A DNA stretch of 64,000 bases from Congregibacter litoralis KT71 (GTDB lineage Bacteria > Pseudomonadota > Gammaproteobacteria > Pseudomonadales > Halieaceae): assembly GCF_000153125.2 (NCBI RefSeq), contig NZ_CM002299.1, positions 3,050,928-3,114,927 of the forward strand, in the 5' to 3' direction. Under the pieces are notes generated by a model. That model had not been told where the DNA came from and searched no databases. It saw only the letters and a list, made by a program, of their open reading frames with translations. How positions within the stretch are numbered: the stretch's first letter is position 1; every line of letters starts with the position of its first letter. The translations under genes were made by a program, and so were the position numbers. Shown here piece by piece: positions 56,011-64,000 of the stretch.

Positions 56011-56358
56011 TTAGAAGCCTATGCGCGAGACTGGGGCTGCGCTGCTAATCACTCCCGAGCTTCGCCAGCAGTCGAATGTTTTCCTGCCACTCCAGTTCAT
56101 CACATCAGTGTAGCGAACCTCCGCACCTCTCAAGCCCAAGGAGCGAAACAGCCTCTTGTTTTCGTCAACCTGAGCCAGCACATTAACTTTGCTGCCCTCT
56201 AACACGCATTCCAGGCGACGAAGAATCGCAAAGGGCAATATCACCCTCCCGTACTGAGATTGCCTGAAATCGCCGCGCAGTAGGTCTGCGAGCGCCCATA
56301 TGTCGGCGGCTAGGTTATTGTCGTTTTGGGGCAACTGCCTGCAGTCCTTATCTTTCAA
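56011..56358 (-). pseudogene. N-terminal remnant of a type I restriction HsdM protein
   Basis: The sequence [20 protein letters not shown] followed by [20 protein letters not shown] is the very conserved N-terminus of the HsdM adenine methyltransferase subunit. After about 60 residues the similarity ends and the frame runs into unrelated sequence with a stop at 56011. No methyltransferase motifs, HsdS or HsdR follow, so this is a leftover fragment of a lost restriction system. Confidence 0.7.
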
Positions 56359-56614
56359 ATCCTATTACCTAGCTCAATTCAAAGACGGCCTTATACAGCC
56401 AACGGATTCGAGCGTAGGCGTAGTGTCCATTAAAAGCCCAGAAATCACCATTACATCCGATATAATCCTGGTGTAGATTTCGAATGTAAAGGTTCTCATA
56501 ACTCTGGAAATGCAACCACGGGGTACTCAACTGATGACCGCTTCGCAATTTGAAATCAGCTCCTGACGTCCTAGCTCTCCCTGGCTGGCTTCCTCGCCCG
56601 CCTCACGGCTGTGT

Positions 56615-57160
56615 TTGCCAATGAGCATGCAACCACACAGCCTCTTCTTTAGGGCTTACCGGGCAGCCCTCAAGGGTGATGCGAAAGCCGCAAGATTCTT
56701 GGTGTTAGCGGCACGGGAACAGCTATTGCGCCGTAATTCACTTCCCGGCGGCCTTGCCCGGTTTTTGGTGCGCCAAATAGATGACCCCACCAAATTCGCA
56801 AGACTAATGACCAAGCCGGTCAAGAAGAAAAAAGGACGCCCTTCGATAGACGACGGCGCGCTTTACAAAAATTTCGATAGCTTTGTGAGACAGGTCTTCT
56901 TTGGGCAAAAAAAGTCCGAGCAGAACGCAATCATGCTTGCTTACCTTTCATCCGTGGGACATCCGATAAACGAAGCTGGGACCAAAAAGGAGTCTGCTAG
57001 TGAAATCGTGGCGAAACTGACTGATCGCAGCGTGCGGTCGGTTCAAAACGACTACTACCAGCATAGGCCCCGACTCAGCGGATCAGAATCAGAGCTTGAA
57101 CTTGGAAGAACATACATTGAGTTCAAGAAAGAAATGAAGGCGCTGAGGAAGAAAAACTAG
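56615..57160 (+). CDS. Hypothetical protein of the island B regulatory/replication block
   Basis: Up to 181 residues; starts at TTG 56615, ATG 56621 or ATG 56627 (MQPHSLFFRAY). Basic protein with a central KKKKGRPSIDDGALYKNF segment and a C-terminal helical part containing RSVRSVQNDYYQHRP, which reads like a helix-turn-helix. No family recognised. It is the first of a series of plus-strand genes leading to the AlpA and winged-helix genes, a common position for satellite-element regulators. Confidence 0.6.
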   Translation: MPMSMQPHSLFFRAYRAALKGDAKAARFLVLAAREQLLRRNSLPGGLARFLVRQIDDPTKFARLMTKPVKKKKGRPSIDDGALYKNFDSFVRQVFFGQKKSEQNAIMLAYLSSVGHPINEAGTKKESASEIVAKLTDRSVRSVQNDYYQHRPRLSGSESELELGRTYIEFKKEMKALRKKN

Positions 57161-57275
57161 GAGCTCGGCTTTGTCGCAGTAAATATCGATTGTGCTGCTA
57201 TTTATTGCGATGCGGTAGAAAAACATCGCACTCATCATTGTAGCCATGTTCAACAAGCCGCAAGGAGGCACGAGC

Positions 57276-57494
57276 ATGGTCAACAAGGTCCTCAGACTAC
57301 CCGCTGTCAAAGCCCGAACAGGTTTATCCCGATCCACCCTATACCTTCGCATTTCCAATCACGCGTTTCCGCGGCCAATATCGCTCGGCGGAAGATCAGT
57401 GGGCTGGTTAGAGCACGAAGTCGAGTCATGGATTGAGGCTCAGAAAAATTTAACCCGCCGTCAGTCTGAAGTCCGAGCGGAGGCCAAAAAGTGA
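57276..57494 (+). CDS. alpA: AlpA-family regulator/excisionase
   Basis: 72 residues from the ATG at 57276, with AAGGAGG 7 nt upstream. MerR-like winged helix-turn-helix typical of AlpA: LRLPAVKARTGLSRSTLYLR followed by FPRPISLGGRSVGWLEHEV and WIEAQ. AlpA proteins activate excision or expression of P4-like elements. It overlaps the next small gene by 4 nt. Confidence 0.85.
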   Translation: MVNKVLRLPAVKARTGLSRSTLYLRISNHAFPRPISLGGRSVGWLEHEVESWIEAQKNLTRRQSEVRAEAKK

Positions 57495-57715
57495 ACCATT
57501 TAGAAGCTGTTGCGTTATGCAACACATGGTGCGCTCAGGCCGCCAAGACGCCCGACACGCCACTTATAGAGGACCGAGCTAACCATCAGCGGCTGAATCT
57601 GAAGACAGGAGGAGAGGCACTGCGCTTGCTTGAAAGATCAATCACGGGAGAGCCGACTGCAGATATAGAACCGCAGGATGAAACAGGCCTCAACGACAGA
57701 ACCTGCAATGCGTAG
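57491..57715 (+). CDS. Small hypothetical protein between AlpA and the winged-helix gene
   Basis: 74 residues with a GTG start overlapping the alpA stop (GTGA), and an end that overlaps the next gene by about 38 nt. The nested arrangement is the main support. Composition is acidic and no family is recognised. Confidence 0.5.
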   Translation: MNHLEAVALCNTWCAQAAKTPDTPLIEDRANHQRLNLKTGGEALRLLERSITGEPTADIEPQDETGLNDRTCNA

Positions 57716-58208
57716 AAGAAAACGCAAAGAGGATTTTCCACCTGGAGGCTTCGGAGGCCTGCCCAAAGTCGTTTGGAAGCACCCGGACTACCAGCAACTA
57801 AGTGGTAACGCGGTAAAGCTCCTCATGGACTTCGCTTGTCAATATGATGGGAGCAACAACGGTGATCTAAGCGCAGCGTATAGCGATTTGAAGAAGCGCG
57901 GTTGGCGCTCCAAGGGAACAATAGCAAAAGCCCTTGAGCAACTTATTGATGCAGAAATGGTTATTCGGACACGCGAAGGTAAATTCCTCAATCCTGGTGG
58001 AACGTGCGCGCTGTACGCTCTGACTTGGAAAAGCATAGATGATTGTGAGGGAAAGAACCTCGAAGTGAAATCAACGATAACTCCACGACGAAAATTTTCT
58101 GGTGACCAAAGCAAAAACCCCGGTCCAAAAGCTGGTCAAAGACCGGTCCAAACAGAGGGGCGAGTGAGGCCGCGTGACGCGATGGGACGATTCCTGTCGG
58201 ACCAATAA
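57678..58208 (+). CDS. Winged-helix, replication-type protein
   Basis: 176 residues. The central block PKVVWKHPDYQQLSGNAVKL followed by GDLSAAYSDLKKRGW and TIAKALEQLIDAEMVIRTREG reads as a winged helix, like those in phage and plasmid replication initiation proteins of AlpA-type islands. The basic C-terminal tail (RPVQTEGRVRPRDAMGRFL) may be disordered. A second possible start is MRRRKRKED at residue 11. It is followed by an IS insertion. Confidence 0.6.
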   Translation: MKQASTTEPAMRRRKRKEDFPPGGFGGLPKVVWKHPDYQQLSGNAVKLLMDFACQYDGSNNGDLSAAYSDLKKRGWRSKGTIAKALEQLIDAEMVIRTREGKFLNPGGTCALYALTWKSIDDCEGKNLEVKSTITPRRKFSGDQSKNPGPKAGQRPVQTEGRVRPRDAMGRFLSDQ

Positions 58209-58359
58209 GAGGGGCGATTATGGAGCCGCACTTAGTCCAAATATTGGTCACCTTACTAATTTACCATGTGTTAGTGCTTAATTTGGCGGCGGTTTAGTTC
58301 GTATCACCACCTTAATCAGGGCAGGTTGGGGTCGGTCGGTTTTCGTAGAGTCCACCGGC

Positions 58360-59235
58360 TCAATATGCCACCTGACTGTGGCGGTGCTGCGTAGCGTACT
58401 GTACCGGGGATAGGTAACCGAGGCGCGCTTGTTTCCGAGTCCGGTTGTAGAAGATCTCAATATACTCCCGGATCGCTGCTCTCGCCTGCGCACGCGTCTC
58501 AAAGCGTTCATGGTGAATGAGCTCCGACTTCAGGATTCCCCAAACGCTCTCCATCGGCGCGTTGTCCCAACAGTTTCCTTTGCGGCTCATGGACGACAGC
58601 ATCTGGTGCTGCCGTAGCAGCTGCTGATAGCTCCTCGCACAGTACTGACTGCCGCGATCGGAATGATGAAGAAGCCCAGGACCTGGTTGCCTGACATCGA
58701 TCGCACGGCGCAGTGCCGTCTCCGTCAGGTTAACCGTCATCCGTTCCGACATCGCGTATCCGACAAGCTCCCCGTTGAACAGGTCTTTGATGCCTGCCAG
58801 GTACAGCCAGCCCTCGGCGGTGTCGACGTAGGTGAGATCCGTCAGCCACACCTTGTTCGGCACATCGACGGAGAACTGTCTGGCAAGCCGGTTCGGCGCC
58901 ACAGGCAGCCTGTGCTTCGAGTCCGTGGTCACACGGAACCGCCGCTTCTGCTTGCAGCGAAGGCCCTGCTCGCGGCGAATACGCTTGATGCGGTGTACGC
59001 CGACACGAATACCGTTGTCGGCAAGATCGGACTGAAGTCGCTCGGGACCATACGTCCTGCGCGTGCGCTCGTGAGCCGCCTTGATCTCCAGCGTCAAACG
59101 CGCGTTCGCCTTCGACCGTGGTGACGGCGGCCGCTTGCGCCAGGCGTAGTAGCCGCTCTCGGATACGTCCAGCAGACGGCACATCGCGGCGACAGAGTGC
59201 TCGTGCCGTAGCCGGTGAATCTGCGCGTACCTCAC
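58360..59235 (-). CDS. IS3-family transposase OrfB, type 1 copy 4
   Basis: Same 291-residue DDE transposase as in the other three copies. Confidence 0.9.
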   Translation of the reverse strand: MRYAQIHRLRHEHSVAAMCRLLDVSESGYYAWRKRPPSPRSKANARLTLEIKAAHERTRRTYGPERLQSDLADNGIRVGVHRIKRIRREQGLRCKQKRRFRVTTDSKHRLPVAPNRLARQFSVDVPNKVWLTDLTYVDTAEGWLYLAGIKDLFNGELVGYAMSERMTVNLTETALRRAIDVRQPGPGLLHHSDRGSQYCARSYQQLLRQHQMLSSMSRKGNCWDNAPMESVWGILKSELIHHERFETRAQARAAIREYIEIFYNRTRKQARLGYLSPVQYATQHRHSQVAY

Positions 59236-59534
59236 CGGGATTCCTTCGCGAAGTACGCCGCAAACTTTTTTAGCAGATCGCGCTCCTGCTTGACCTCAGC
59301 GAGCTCACGCCGGGCACGGGCCAGCTCCATCTCAAGCTCTGTGGGTGCGCGCTGATGCTCACCCACCTGCTTCAGCTTTCCTGCCCGGGCTGCACGCACC
59401 CAGTTACTGAGACTGCTCTTGGGGATCGACAGCCGCTCTGCCGCCTTCGCCACCGACATGCCGGTCGACTCAACCAGCTTCACGGCCTCAGCCCGGAACT
59501 CCGGCGTGTAAGATGCCTTGGGGATTCTTTCCAT
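59232..59534 (-). CDS. IS3-family OrfA, type 1 copy 4
   Basis: Same OrfA as in the other copies, ATG at 59534 after GGAGG. Confidence 0.88.
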   Translation of the reverse strand: MERIPKASYTPEFRAEAVKLVESTGMSVAKAAERLSIPKSSLSNWVRAARAGKLKQVGEHQRAPTELEMELARARRELAEVKQERDLLKKFAAYFAKESR

Positions 59535-59660
59535 CGTTGTCCTCCAGATCGTAAAGATAAACGATCCGATGGACTCCACGAATTCCGACCGACCTCAGGT
59601 ATACGAGCAAACTAATCGTAGTCGAGCTGGCGACGTCGGCTGCTTCGTATAAGCTGCCAA

Positions 59661-60320
59661 ATGATTTCGGTAAAAATGGAGTGCAAATTTGTGGGTGGGC
59701 TAGGAAGCGGACGGAGATCTCACTGGCATGCAAAAGGCATAGTCGAAAACCACTTCTCAATTGACGTAAGACGATGGCGGAAGTTAGGACTGCTGCGAAG
59801 TGACCATTCCTTCGCTTGGCATTGGTTCGATAGTGACGCAGTCATTGCCTCAATCAACGTGCGCAAAGAGTTAGATCGCCTAGTGCTCAACTACCGATAC
59901 ACAGCTGCAGCAGAGACCTGCGGTGACGTCAGCTTACCAACTGATCTTTATTGGACAGACTGCAACCTAGGCGGGCAGCGGCCATGGTTCTTATGCCCGG
60001 CCGAGAACTGTGGTCAGCGTGTCGCTTTGCTCTATTTTGACGCCGGCTTCTTTGCCTGCCGCCATTGCCTCAAGTTGGTATATCGGAGTCAGAGAGAAGC
60101 CCCGCATCAACGCGCTATGCGCATGGCAAACCGTATTCGCGCACATCTTCAGTGGCCAACTGATATTCACTACAGGCCAGGGGGAAAGCCGCGCGGTATG
60201 CACTGGAGCACGTTCGCGCGTCTCAAAAAGCGACACGACTCGTTAGTGCTCATAAGCGAGCAGGGGTTTGCCTCAGATTTGACGCAACTGACGCAACTGA
60301 CGCAAGCGAGGCTAAGTTAA
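59661..60320 (+). CDS. Conserved island-associated zinc-ribbon protein
   Basis: 219 residues. The N-terminus has GGLGSGRRSHWHAKG and a winged-helix-like FSIDVRRWRKLGLLR. A zinc ribbon follows: FLCPAENCGQRVALLYFDAG and FACRHCLKLVYRSQRE. Proteins with this 'GLGSGR...CP..CG.RV..LY....FACR.C..L.Y.SQ.E' pattern are frequent on integrative elements; the role is unknown. The last codons contain a 9-bp tandem repeat. Internal ATG at 59676 is an alternative start. Confidence 0.7.
   Translation: MISVKMECKFVGGLGSGRRSHWHAKGIVENHFSIDVRRWRKLGLLRSDHSFAWHWFDSDAVIASINVRKELDRLVLNYRYTAAAETCGDVSLPTDLYWTDCNLGGQRPWFLCPAENCGQRVALLYFDAGFFACRHCLKLVYRSQREAPHQRAMRMANRIRAHLQWPTDIHYRPGGKPRGMHWSTFARLKKRHDSLVLISEQGFASDLTQLTQLTQARLS
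60281..60305 (+). repeat. 9-bp tandem repeat (GACGCAACT)
   Basis: Two full copies and most of a third inside the 3' end of the zinc-ribbon gene, encoding LTQLTQLTQ. Confidence 0.85.
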
Positions 60321-60341
60321 ACGCGGATGTACCGATCAGTA

Positions 60342-60366
60342 TTGTGGGTGCAGTGTGGGTGCAGGA
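60342..60366 (+). repeat. Right copy of the 25-bp terminal repeat of island B
   Basis: Same sequence and orientation as 50368-50392, 64 bp from the tRNA-Arg end. Candidate arm-type integrase site. Confidence 0.6.
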
Positions 60367-60430
60367 AGCACGCGCCTCTGAACTAGAGGCGGGATATTTG
60401 CGAGATGTGAAGGTAAGTCTTTGTTTTATA

Positions 60431-60507
60431 TGGCGCGCCCGGCACGATTCGAACGTGCGACCGCCTGGTTCGTAGCCAGGTACTCTATCCAGCTGAGCTA
60501 CGGGCGC
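60431..60507 (-). tRNA. tRNA-Arg (anticodon ACG)
   Basis: A full cloverleaf: acceptor stem GCGCCCG/CGGGCGC, D arm AGCTCAGCTGGATAGAGT, anticodon stem CCTGG/CCAGG with loop CTACGAA, T arm with GTTCGAATC, and encoded CCA. The anticodon is at 60471-60473. Its 3' part is the att site of both islands. The usual terminator is not next to it now; terminator copies lie at the far att sites, which shows the islands were inserted behind the tRNA. Confidence 0.97.
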
Positions 60508-60543
60508 GAGGGGGCGGAACTATAGGTATCTGAGGGATTTCTG

Positions 60544-60969
60544 TCAAGGCTGAACGCCACCATCAATACTGCCACCCTGGCCGTAGGATGAGAAAAACAG
60601 CCGGAAGGGGATTTTTTGGTCACTATTGAGTTTTATGAGCAAGCCATAGTGGTCGTTATCGTAGTCATCGACCCATTCTGACTCGAGTTCCGGCAGCAGG
60701 TCGGGCATCTCTCTTTTCTCCGGCGCCCGCGCAACCACCTTGACCTCTTCCATATCGGTTTCGCTCAAGAGCACCGCTTTTGGGACCTTGATCATGGCTG
60801 TCTGGTTACCGGTTACCGGATCTTTTTTAACATCCATCACCTGGGCACCCGACTTCACGTCTCTGTGACCCTTGACCAGCTCCAGCCAATCGCTCTCCAT
60901 ACCGAGAGATTGCGCCAGCCCCAGTGCGGGAATCATCGCTGCAATCGCCACTAAGCTTCGAAAAATCAT
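60544..60969 (-). CDS. Small exported hypothetical protein
   Basis: 141 residues from the ATG at 60969. Signal peptide MIFRSLVAIAAMIPALGLAQ. The mature part contains MDVKKDPVTGNQTAMIKVPK and an acidic ELESEWVDDYDNDHYG segment. No family recognised. It is the first chromosomal gene next to the tRNA. Extension to 61164 would run into the TauE-like gene on the same strand and is unlikely. Confidence 0.6.
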   Translation of the reverse strand: MIFRSLVAIAAMIPALGLAQSLGMESDWLELVKGHRDVKSGAQVMDVKKDPVTGNQTAMIKVPKAVLLSETDMEEVKVVARAPEKREMPDLLPELESEWVDDYDNDHYGLLIKLNSDQKIPFRLFFSSYGQGGSIDGGVQP

Positions 60970-61048
60970 GAACAATGCCTCTACCTGCCAAACCTCAAGG
61001 GTAGCGGGATTTGAACACGGCGTCAGCCTCCTCCCCCGTCGACGGCTT

Positions 61049-61834
61049 TTAGCCAGCGCTCCAGTCCATCCAAAATCGCGCCAGACCCGCAATACTGACC
61101 ATGAGCAGGGCGAACCCCAGGTAACGGAAAAACAACTGGGTATCCGCACGCAGACTGTAGGCATGGAACTTCAAACCCAGCACATGCCCCATAGCCGCAC
61201 AGGGCAATAGCCATAGGTGCTGCGCCCACTGTAGATCCACACCGGTGGCAATAAAGGCCAGGAGTTTGAGACCCACCAACACAAACCACAGTACAAACAG
61301 CGTGTCTCGCAGCTGCTCTTTGGACACACGACTGGCGGCCACGGGCACCACCAGGGGAGCTGCGATGAGAGACACACCGCTCACGTAACCCCCAATCATC
61401 AGAAAAATCGCATCAATGCGCGCGCTGTTACTTTTGAACGGCCGCCCGACTATGTAACTAATTGCATATAGCGTCACCGTGCAGAAGATAAACCCCGTAA
61501 CCAGAGATCCCGGCAGAGTAATCACCCCCGCCACGCCAATGAGCTTGGGCACGATCATCAGGGGCAGCGCATAGCGAAGAAAGTCCCAGTTGACCGTACT
61601 CACCGCCCTACCCTGCCGGGCATCCGCGCGATGCGCCTGCCATACCGTGAGACCCGAAAAAAACAGCAGATGCACAGAGATAATCGGCAAAAAGAGCAGG
61701 GGCTCGTCACGGATAAGGAGCAAAAACGGCAGGGTGAGCACGGCTCCGCCAAAACCCAGACCCGAGCGCACGAAGCCGCCCCATATAAACAGCAAAGCGA
61801 TGGCCCCGTACTCCCAGGGCAGCAACTCAGTCAT
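61049..61834 (-). CDS. TauE/SafE-family membrane exporter
   Basis: 261 residues with about eight hydrophobic segments in two similar halves. The first half has FIWGGFVRSGLGFGGAVLTLP and the second FLMIGGYVSGVSLIAAPLVV, the duplicated Gly-rich motifs of the TSUP family. These transporters move sulfite, sulfonates or similar anions. GTP or ATP sites are absent. Start ATG at 61834. Part of the chromosomal flank, 11 bp after the CbiM-like gene, with which it may be co-transcribed. Confidence 0.85.
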   Translation of the reverse strand: MTELLPWEYGAIALLFIWGGFVRSGLGFGGAVLTLPFLLLIRDEPLLFLPIISVHLLFFSGLTVWQAHRADARQGRAVSTVNWDFLRYALPLMIVPKLIGVAGVITLPGSLVTGFIFCTVTLYAISYIVGRPFKSNSARIDAIFLMIGGYVSGVSLIAAPLVVPVAASRVSKEQLRDTLFVLWFVLVGLKLLAFIATGVDLQWAQHLWLLPCAAMGHVLGLKFHAYSLRADTQLFFRYLGFALLMVSIAGLARFWMDWSAG

Positions 61835-61845
61835 GGAGGCAAGGC

Positions 61846-62520
61846 TTAGGGGCGGCGATCATCAAGGTAGAAGGTATCGTCAAAGGTTTTCAACCAGTCA
61901 GGATAGAAGACAGCCAGCGCCGAGACGCACATGCCGTTGATAAAGCCCTCAGAAAACATGATCAAAAACAGCAGGGGCCAAAACTCTTTTGCATTGTCCA
62001 GATAGCTTGTGAGGCCGCTCACCCAGAACAGCAGCACGCTCACGATCGCAAGGAGCAAAATGACCAGGCCTCCACCGGCAAATCCCGCGCCCAGGGTATA
62101 CACAAAGGGGTGGCGCAGCGCGGGTCGGTGCAAACTCTTACCCAATAACCAGGTGCTGCTTGCGGGCAGCACCACGCAAAGCATCACCGACAGGGGGTAA
62201 GCCGCCCAATCCAGCCCCTGAAGCACATAGAGCGCAATCATTACCAGAGACGCCCCGAGGATCGTAAAGGACCAGCCCACCACCAGGGTCAGGGTTGTGA
62301 TACCCAGAAAGTGCAGCACCAGACCATCTACCAGGTGAATGTTCAGCAGCCACAGGAGCAGACAGGCGACGGCACCACCGGCGACCAGATGCATGCGACC
62401 AGGCTCTTCGGTGAGCGACCGCCATCCCCCATAGCGCAGGGCGAGCACCACGCTCACCAGCATGGCGATGGAGGCCGTCACAAGAATCCCGTCGGCTAAC
62501 AAATGGGCAGGCACGTGCAC
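61846..62520 (-). CDS. CbiM-like energy-coupling-factor permease
   Basis: 224 residues, GTG start at 62520 (MHVPAHLLADGILV). Six or seven membrane helices, with His at the N-terminus and a C-terminal block FSEGFINGMCVSALAVFYPD that is characteristic of a CbiM-related family annotated as energy-coupling factor permease. Such proteins take part in cobalt or nickel uptake. No CbiO-type ATPase is nearby. The next gene, a TauE-type exporter, follows after 11 bp. The region 62521-62697 upstream shows no gene. Confidence 0.65.
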   Translation of the reverse strand: MHVPAHLLADGILVTASIAMLVSVVLALRYGGWRSLTEEPGRMHLVAGGAVACLLLWLLNIHLVDGLVLHFLGITTLTLVVGWSFTILGASLVMIALYVLQGLDWAAYPLSVMLCVVLPASSTWLLGKSLHRPALRHPFVYTLGAGFAGGGLVILLLAIVSVLLFWVSGLTSYLDNAKEFWPLLFLIMFSEGFINGMCVSALAVFYPDWLKTFDDTFYLDDRRP

Positions 62521-62697
62521 GTTTTAAACACTCAGCAAAAATTTCTGTTGGTGACGCGGCATAGGGATACCGCCGCCGTCGACAAGCGTCAAAGGCGCCG
62601 GCTGCTCAACCGGACCGGGCAGTCAGGCCGCGTCTCATACCGCTTCCCTTACCGCGCCTGTTGCCGCGCCTCTCACCGCGCAATAAAGCCCCTGAGA

Positions 62698-64000
62698 CTA
62701 CAGTGCCGCCGCCAGGCGACAGGCCTGGTCAATGGCGCGTTTGGCATCTATCTCTACGGCCAGGTCGGCACCACCGATCAAATGCACGCCCTCTCGCCTG
62801 TCTTTCAGGGCATCAAAGAGACTACGCTCTGATTCCTGTCCCGCGCAAACGACAATGGTATCCACGGGCAAGAGCTGCGGCTCTTCGTCGATGGTGACAT
62901 GAAGCCCGCGATCGTCGATGCCGTCGTAGCGCACACCTTTGAGCATGTGCACGCCGCGTCTCTTTAGCGCGAGCTTGTGGGTCCAGCCCGTGGTGGGGCC
63001 CAATCCTCGCCCGGGGGAGGTAGGTTTGCGTTGCAACAGGAAAATCTGCCGATCAGCAATCTCCACCTGGGGCTCGACACCGGCCACACCACCCCGGGGA
63101 TGATTGTCGAAATCGATGCCCCATTCCCGGGCAAACACATCTTTATCCAGGGCCGCCGATACGCCGGCATGGGAGGCAAGCTCCGCGACATCGAAGCCGA
63201 TGCCCCCGGCACCGATAATCGCCACGGCTTTACCCAGGGGACGGGTTCCACGAATCGCCTCGTCATAGCTCATCACCATCGGGTGATCGATACCGGGAAT
63301 CTCCGGATCCCGGGGATTGAGACCCGTCGCCACAATCACCTCATCCCAGTCCTCGGAAGACAGCTCCTCCGGGGAAACGCGATGTTCCATCCTGACCGTC
63401 ACGCCCGTGAGCTCAATCTGGCGCTCGAAGTAACGAATGGTTTCGGCGAACTCCTCTTTTCCGGGAATGCGCATGGCCAGATTGAAATGCCCACCCAGCT
63501 CATCACTCGCCTCGAACAGGGTCACGGCATGTCCCCGGGACGCTGCGGTCGTGGCAAACGCCAAGCCTGCAGGACCGGCCCCGACAACCGCAATGCGTTT
63601 GGGAGACGTCGTTGGCCGGTACTCCAACTCCGTTTCATGGCAGGCCCGGGGATTCACCAGGCAGGATACGGTCTTGCCCCGAAAGGCATGATCCAGGCAG
63701 GCCTGATTACAAGCGATGCAGGTATTGATTTCGTCGACGCGACCTTCAAAGGCTTTTTTGGCGAACTGCGAGTCGGCGAGCATGGGTCGTCCCATGGAGG
63801 TGATGTCCGCCAGACCATCGGCAAGCACCTGCTCCGCAACCGCCGGCATATTGATGCGGTTGCTGGTGATCATGGGGATCGACAGCTCTTTACGCAGGCG
63901 CCCCGTAACCCCGGCAAACGCTGCCCTGGGTACCCGCGTGCTGATCGTTGGCACCTGGGCCTGGTGCCACACAAAGTGCGTGCTCATGATGGAGGCGCCC
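62698..64000 (-). CDS. fadH: NADPH-dependent 2,4-dienoyl-CoA reductase-like protein, 5' part outside the window
   Basis: About 433 C-terminal residues; the frame is open at the right edge. The end of the FMN-binding TIM barrel (VPTISTRVPRAAFAGVTGRL and LADITSMGRPMLAD) is followed by the 4Fe-4S motif CIACNQAC with a fourth Cys in VSCLVNP. Then come two Rossmann folds (VVGAGPAGLAFA and IIGAGGIGFDVAE). This order is that of bacterial FadH, about 670 residues, which reduces 2,4-dienoyl-CoA in beta-oxidation of unsaturated fatty acids. Other Old Yellow Enzyme-type reductases share the layout. Confidence 0.88.
   Translation of the reverse strand, partial: GASIMSTHFVWHQAQVPTISTRVPRAAFAGVTGRLRKELSIPMITSNRINMPAVAEQVLADGLADITSMGRPMLADSQFAKKAFEGRVDEINTCIACNQACLDHAFRGKTVSCLVNPRACHETELEYRPTTSPKRIAVVGAGPAGLAFATTAASRGHAVTLFEASDELGGHFNLAMRIPGKEEFAETIRYFERQIELTGVTVRMEHRVSPEELSSEDWDEVIVATGLNPRDPEIPGIDHPMVMSYDEAIRGTRPLGKAVAIIGAGGIGFDVAELASHAGVSAALDKDVFAREWGIDFDNHPRGGVAGVEPQVEIADRQIFLLQRKPTSPGRGLGPTTGWTHKLALKRRGVHMLKGVRYDGIDDRGLHVTIDEEPQLLPVDTIVVCAGQESERSLFDALKDRREGVHLIGGADLAVEIDAKRAIDQACRLAAAL

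Larger units (their letters stand above)
58327..59597 (-). mobile_element. IS3-family element, type 1, copy 4 (1271 bp)
   Basis: Same as copies 1-3. Target duplication GGT (58324-58326 and 59598-59600), or AGGT if the terminal A is counted with the target. Unlike the others it lies between genes. Confidence 0.93.
50195..60475. mobile_element. Genomic island B with tyrosine integrase
   Basis: About 10 kb between the central att and the tRNA-Arg gene. Integrase at the left end, AlpA-like regulator and replication-type protein to the right, payload between. Matching 25-bp repeats lie just inside both ends (50368 and 60342). The layout is that of a P4-like satellite or small integrative element; no structural phage or conjugation genes are seen. 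Confidence 0.8.

Noticed and set aside
1..64000. CRISPR array or rRNA genes
   Set aside because: No regularly spaced repeat-spacer pattern and no rRNA sequence seen; the only regular array is the 182-bp tRNA-end repeat.

Overview
This window is a tRNA-Arg-linked accessory region set between two stretches of high-GC chromosome. The flanking genes are a frameshifted cardiolipin synthase/phospholipase D at the left edge and, at the right, a small exported protein, a TauE/SafE exporter, a CbiM-like permease and a FadH-type 2,4-dienoyl-CoA reductase. They suggest a gammaproteobacterium, perhaps a marine Cellvibrionales/Halieaceae-type organism; genus is not determinable from sequence reading alone.

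Attachment sites and islands. A 45-bp sequence equal to the 3' part of tRNA-Arg(ACG), from anticodon loop to CCA, occurs at 1188-1232, at 50195-50239 and inside the intact tRNA gene at 60431-60507. The window therefore holds two tandem islands. Island A (about 49 kb) carries the defence genes and has no recognisable integrase. Island B (about 10 kb) carries a tyrosine integrase, a nuclease/P-loop NTPase, exported proteins, an AlpA-like regulator and a replication-type winged-helix protein. Outside the left att lie 182-bp tandem repeats, each starting with exactly the last 19 bp of the tRNA and containing a terminator. They recall the rtT repeats of E. coli tyrT. A diverged unit sits at the island A/B junction.

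Island A, 1.2-24 kb. This part holds a HEPN-motif protein, a DUF2130 protein, small Cys-rich and exported proteins, a three-gene operon of a membrane-hairpin protein and two GTPases, an interrupted NERD/zinc-finger protein, an Xre-IrrE/PIN toxin-antitoxin-like pair with a palindromic operator, a DUF2188 pseudogene and a zinc-finger protein.

Island A, 21.9-49.8 kb. One long leftward gene series, mostly with 0-4 nt spacing or overlaps, encodes a 5mC methyltransferase (DrmMII-like), a SNF2-type helicase (DrmD-like), a large N6-adenine methyltransferase (DrmMI-like), a GHKL ATPase-TIR fusion, DrmA, DrmB and DrmC. It then continues into a NERD-SF1 helicase, a RecD-like helicase with a C-terminal nuclease, a HIT protein, a DUF3883 protein and an ADP-ribosyltransferase-fold protein. 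This is a DISARM locus with class 1 markers, an extra cytosine methylase and an embedded TIR effector candidate.

Mobile elements. Three kinds of IS3-family elements are present: four copies of one (1271 bp, apparently identical), two of another (1229 bp) and one of a third (about 1.22 kb). Five insertions lie inside genes: the Tat-signal protein, the second GTPase, the NERD/zinc-finger protein, the GHKL-TIR fusion and DrmD. In each case removing the IS and one target duplication restores a continuous reading frame. Several defence genes were thus switched off recently and would be restorable by precise excision.
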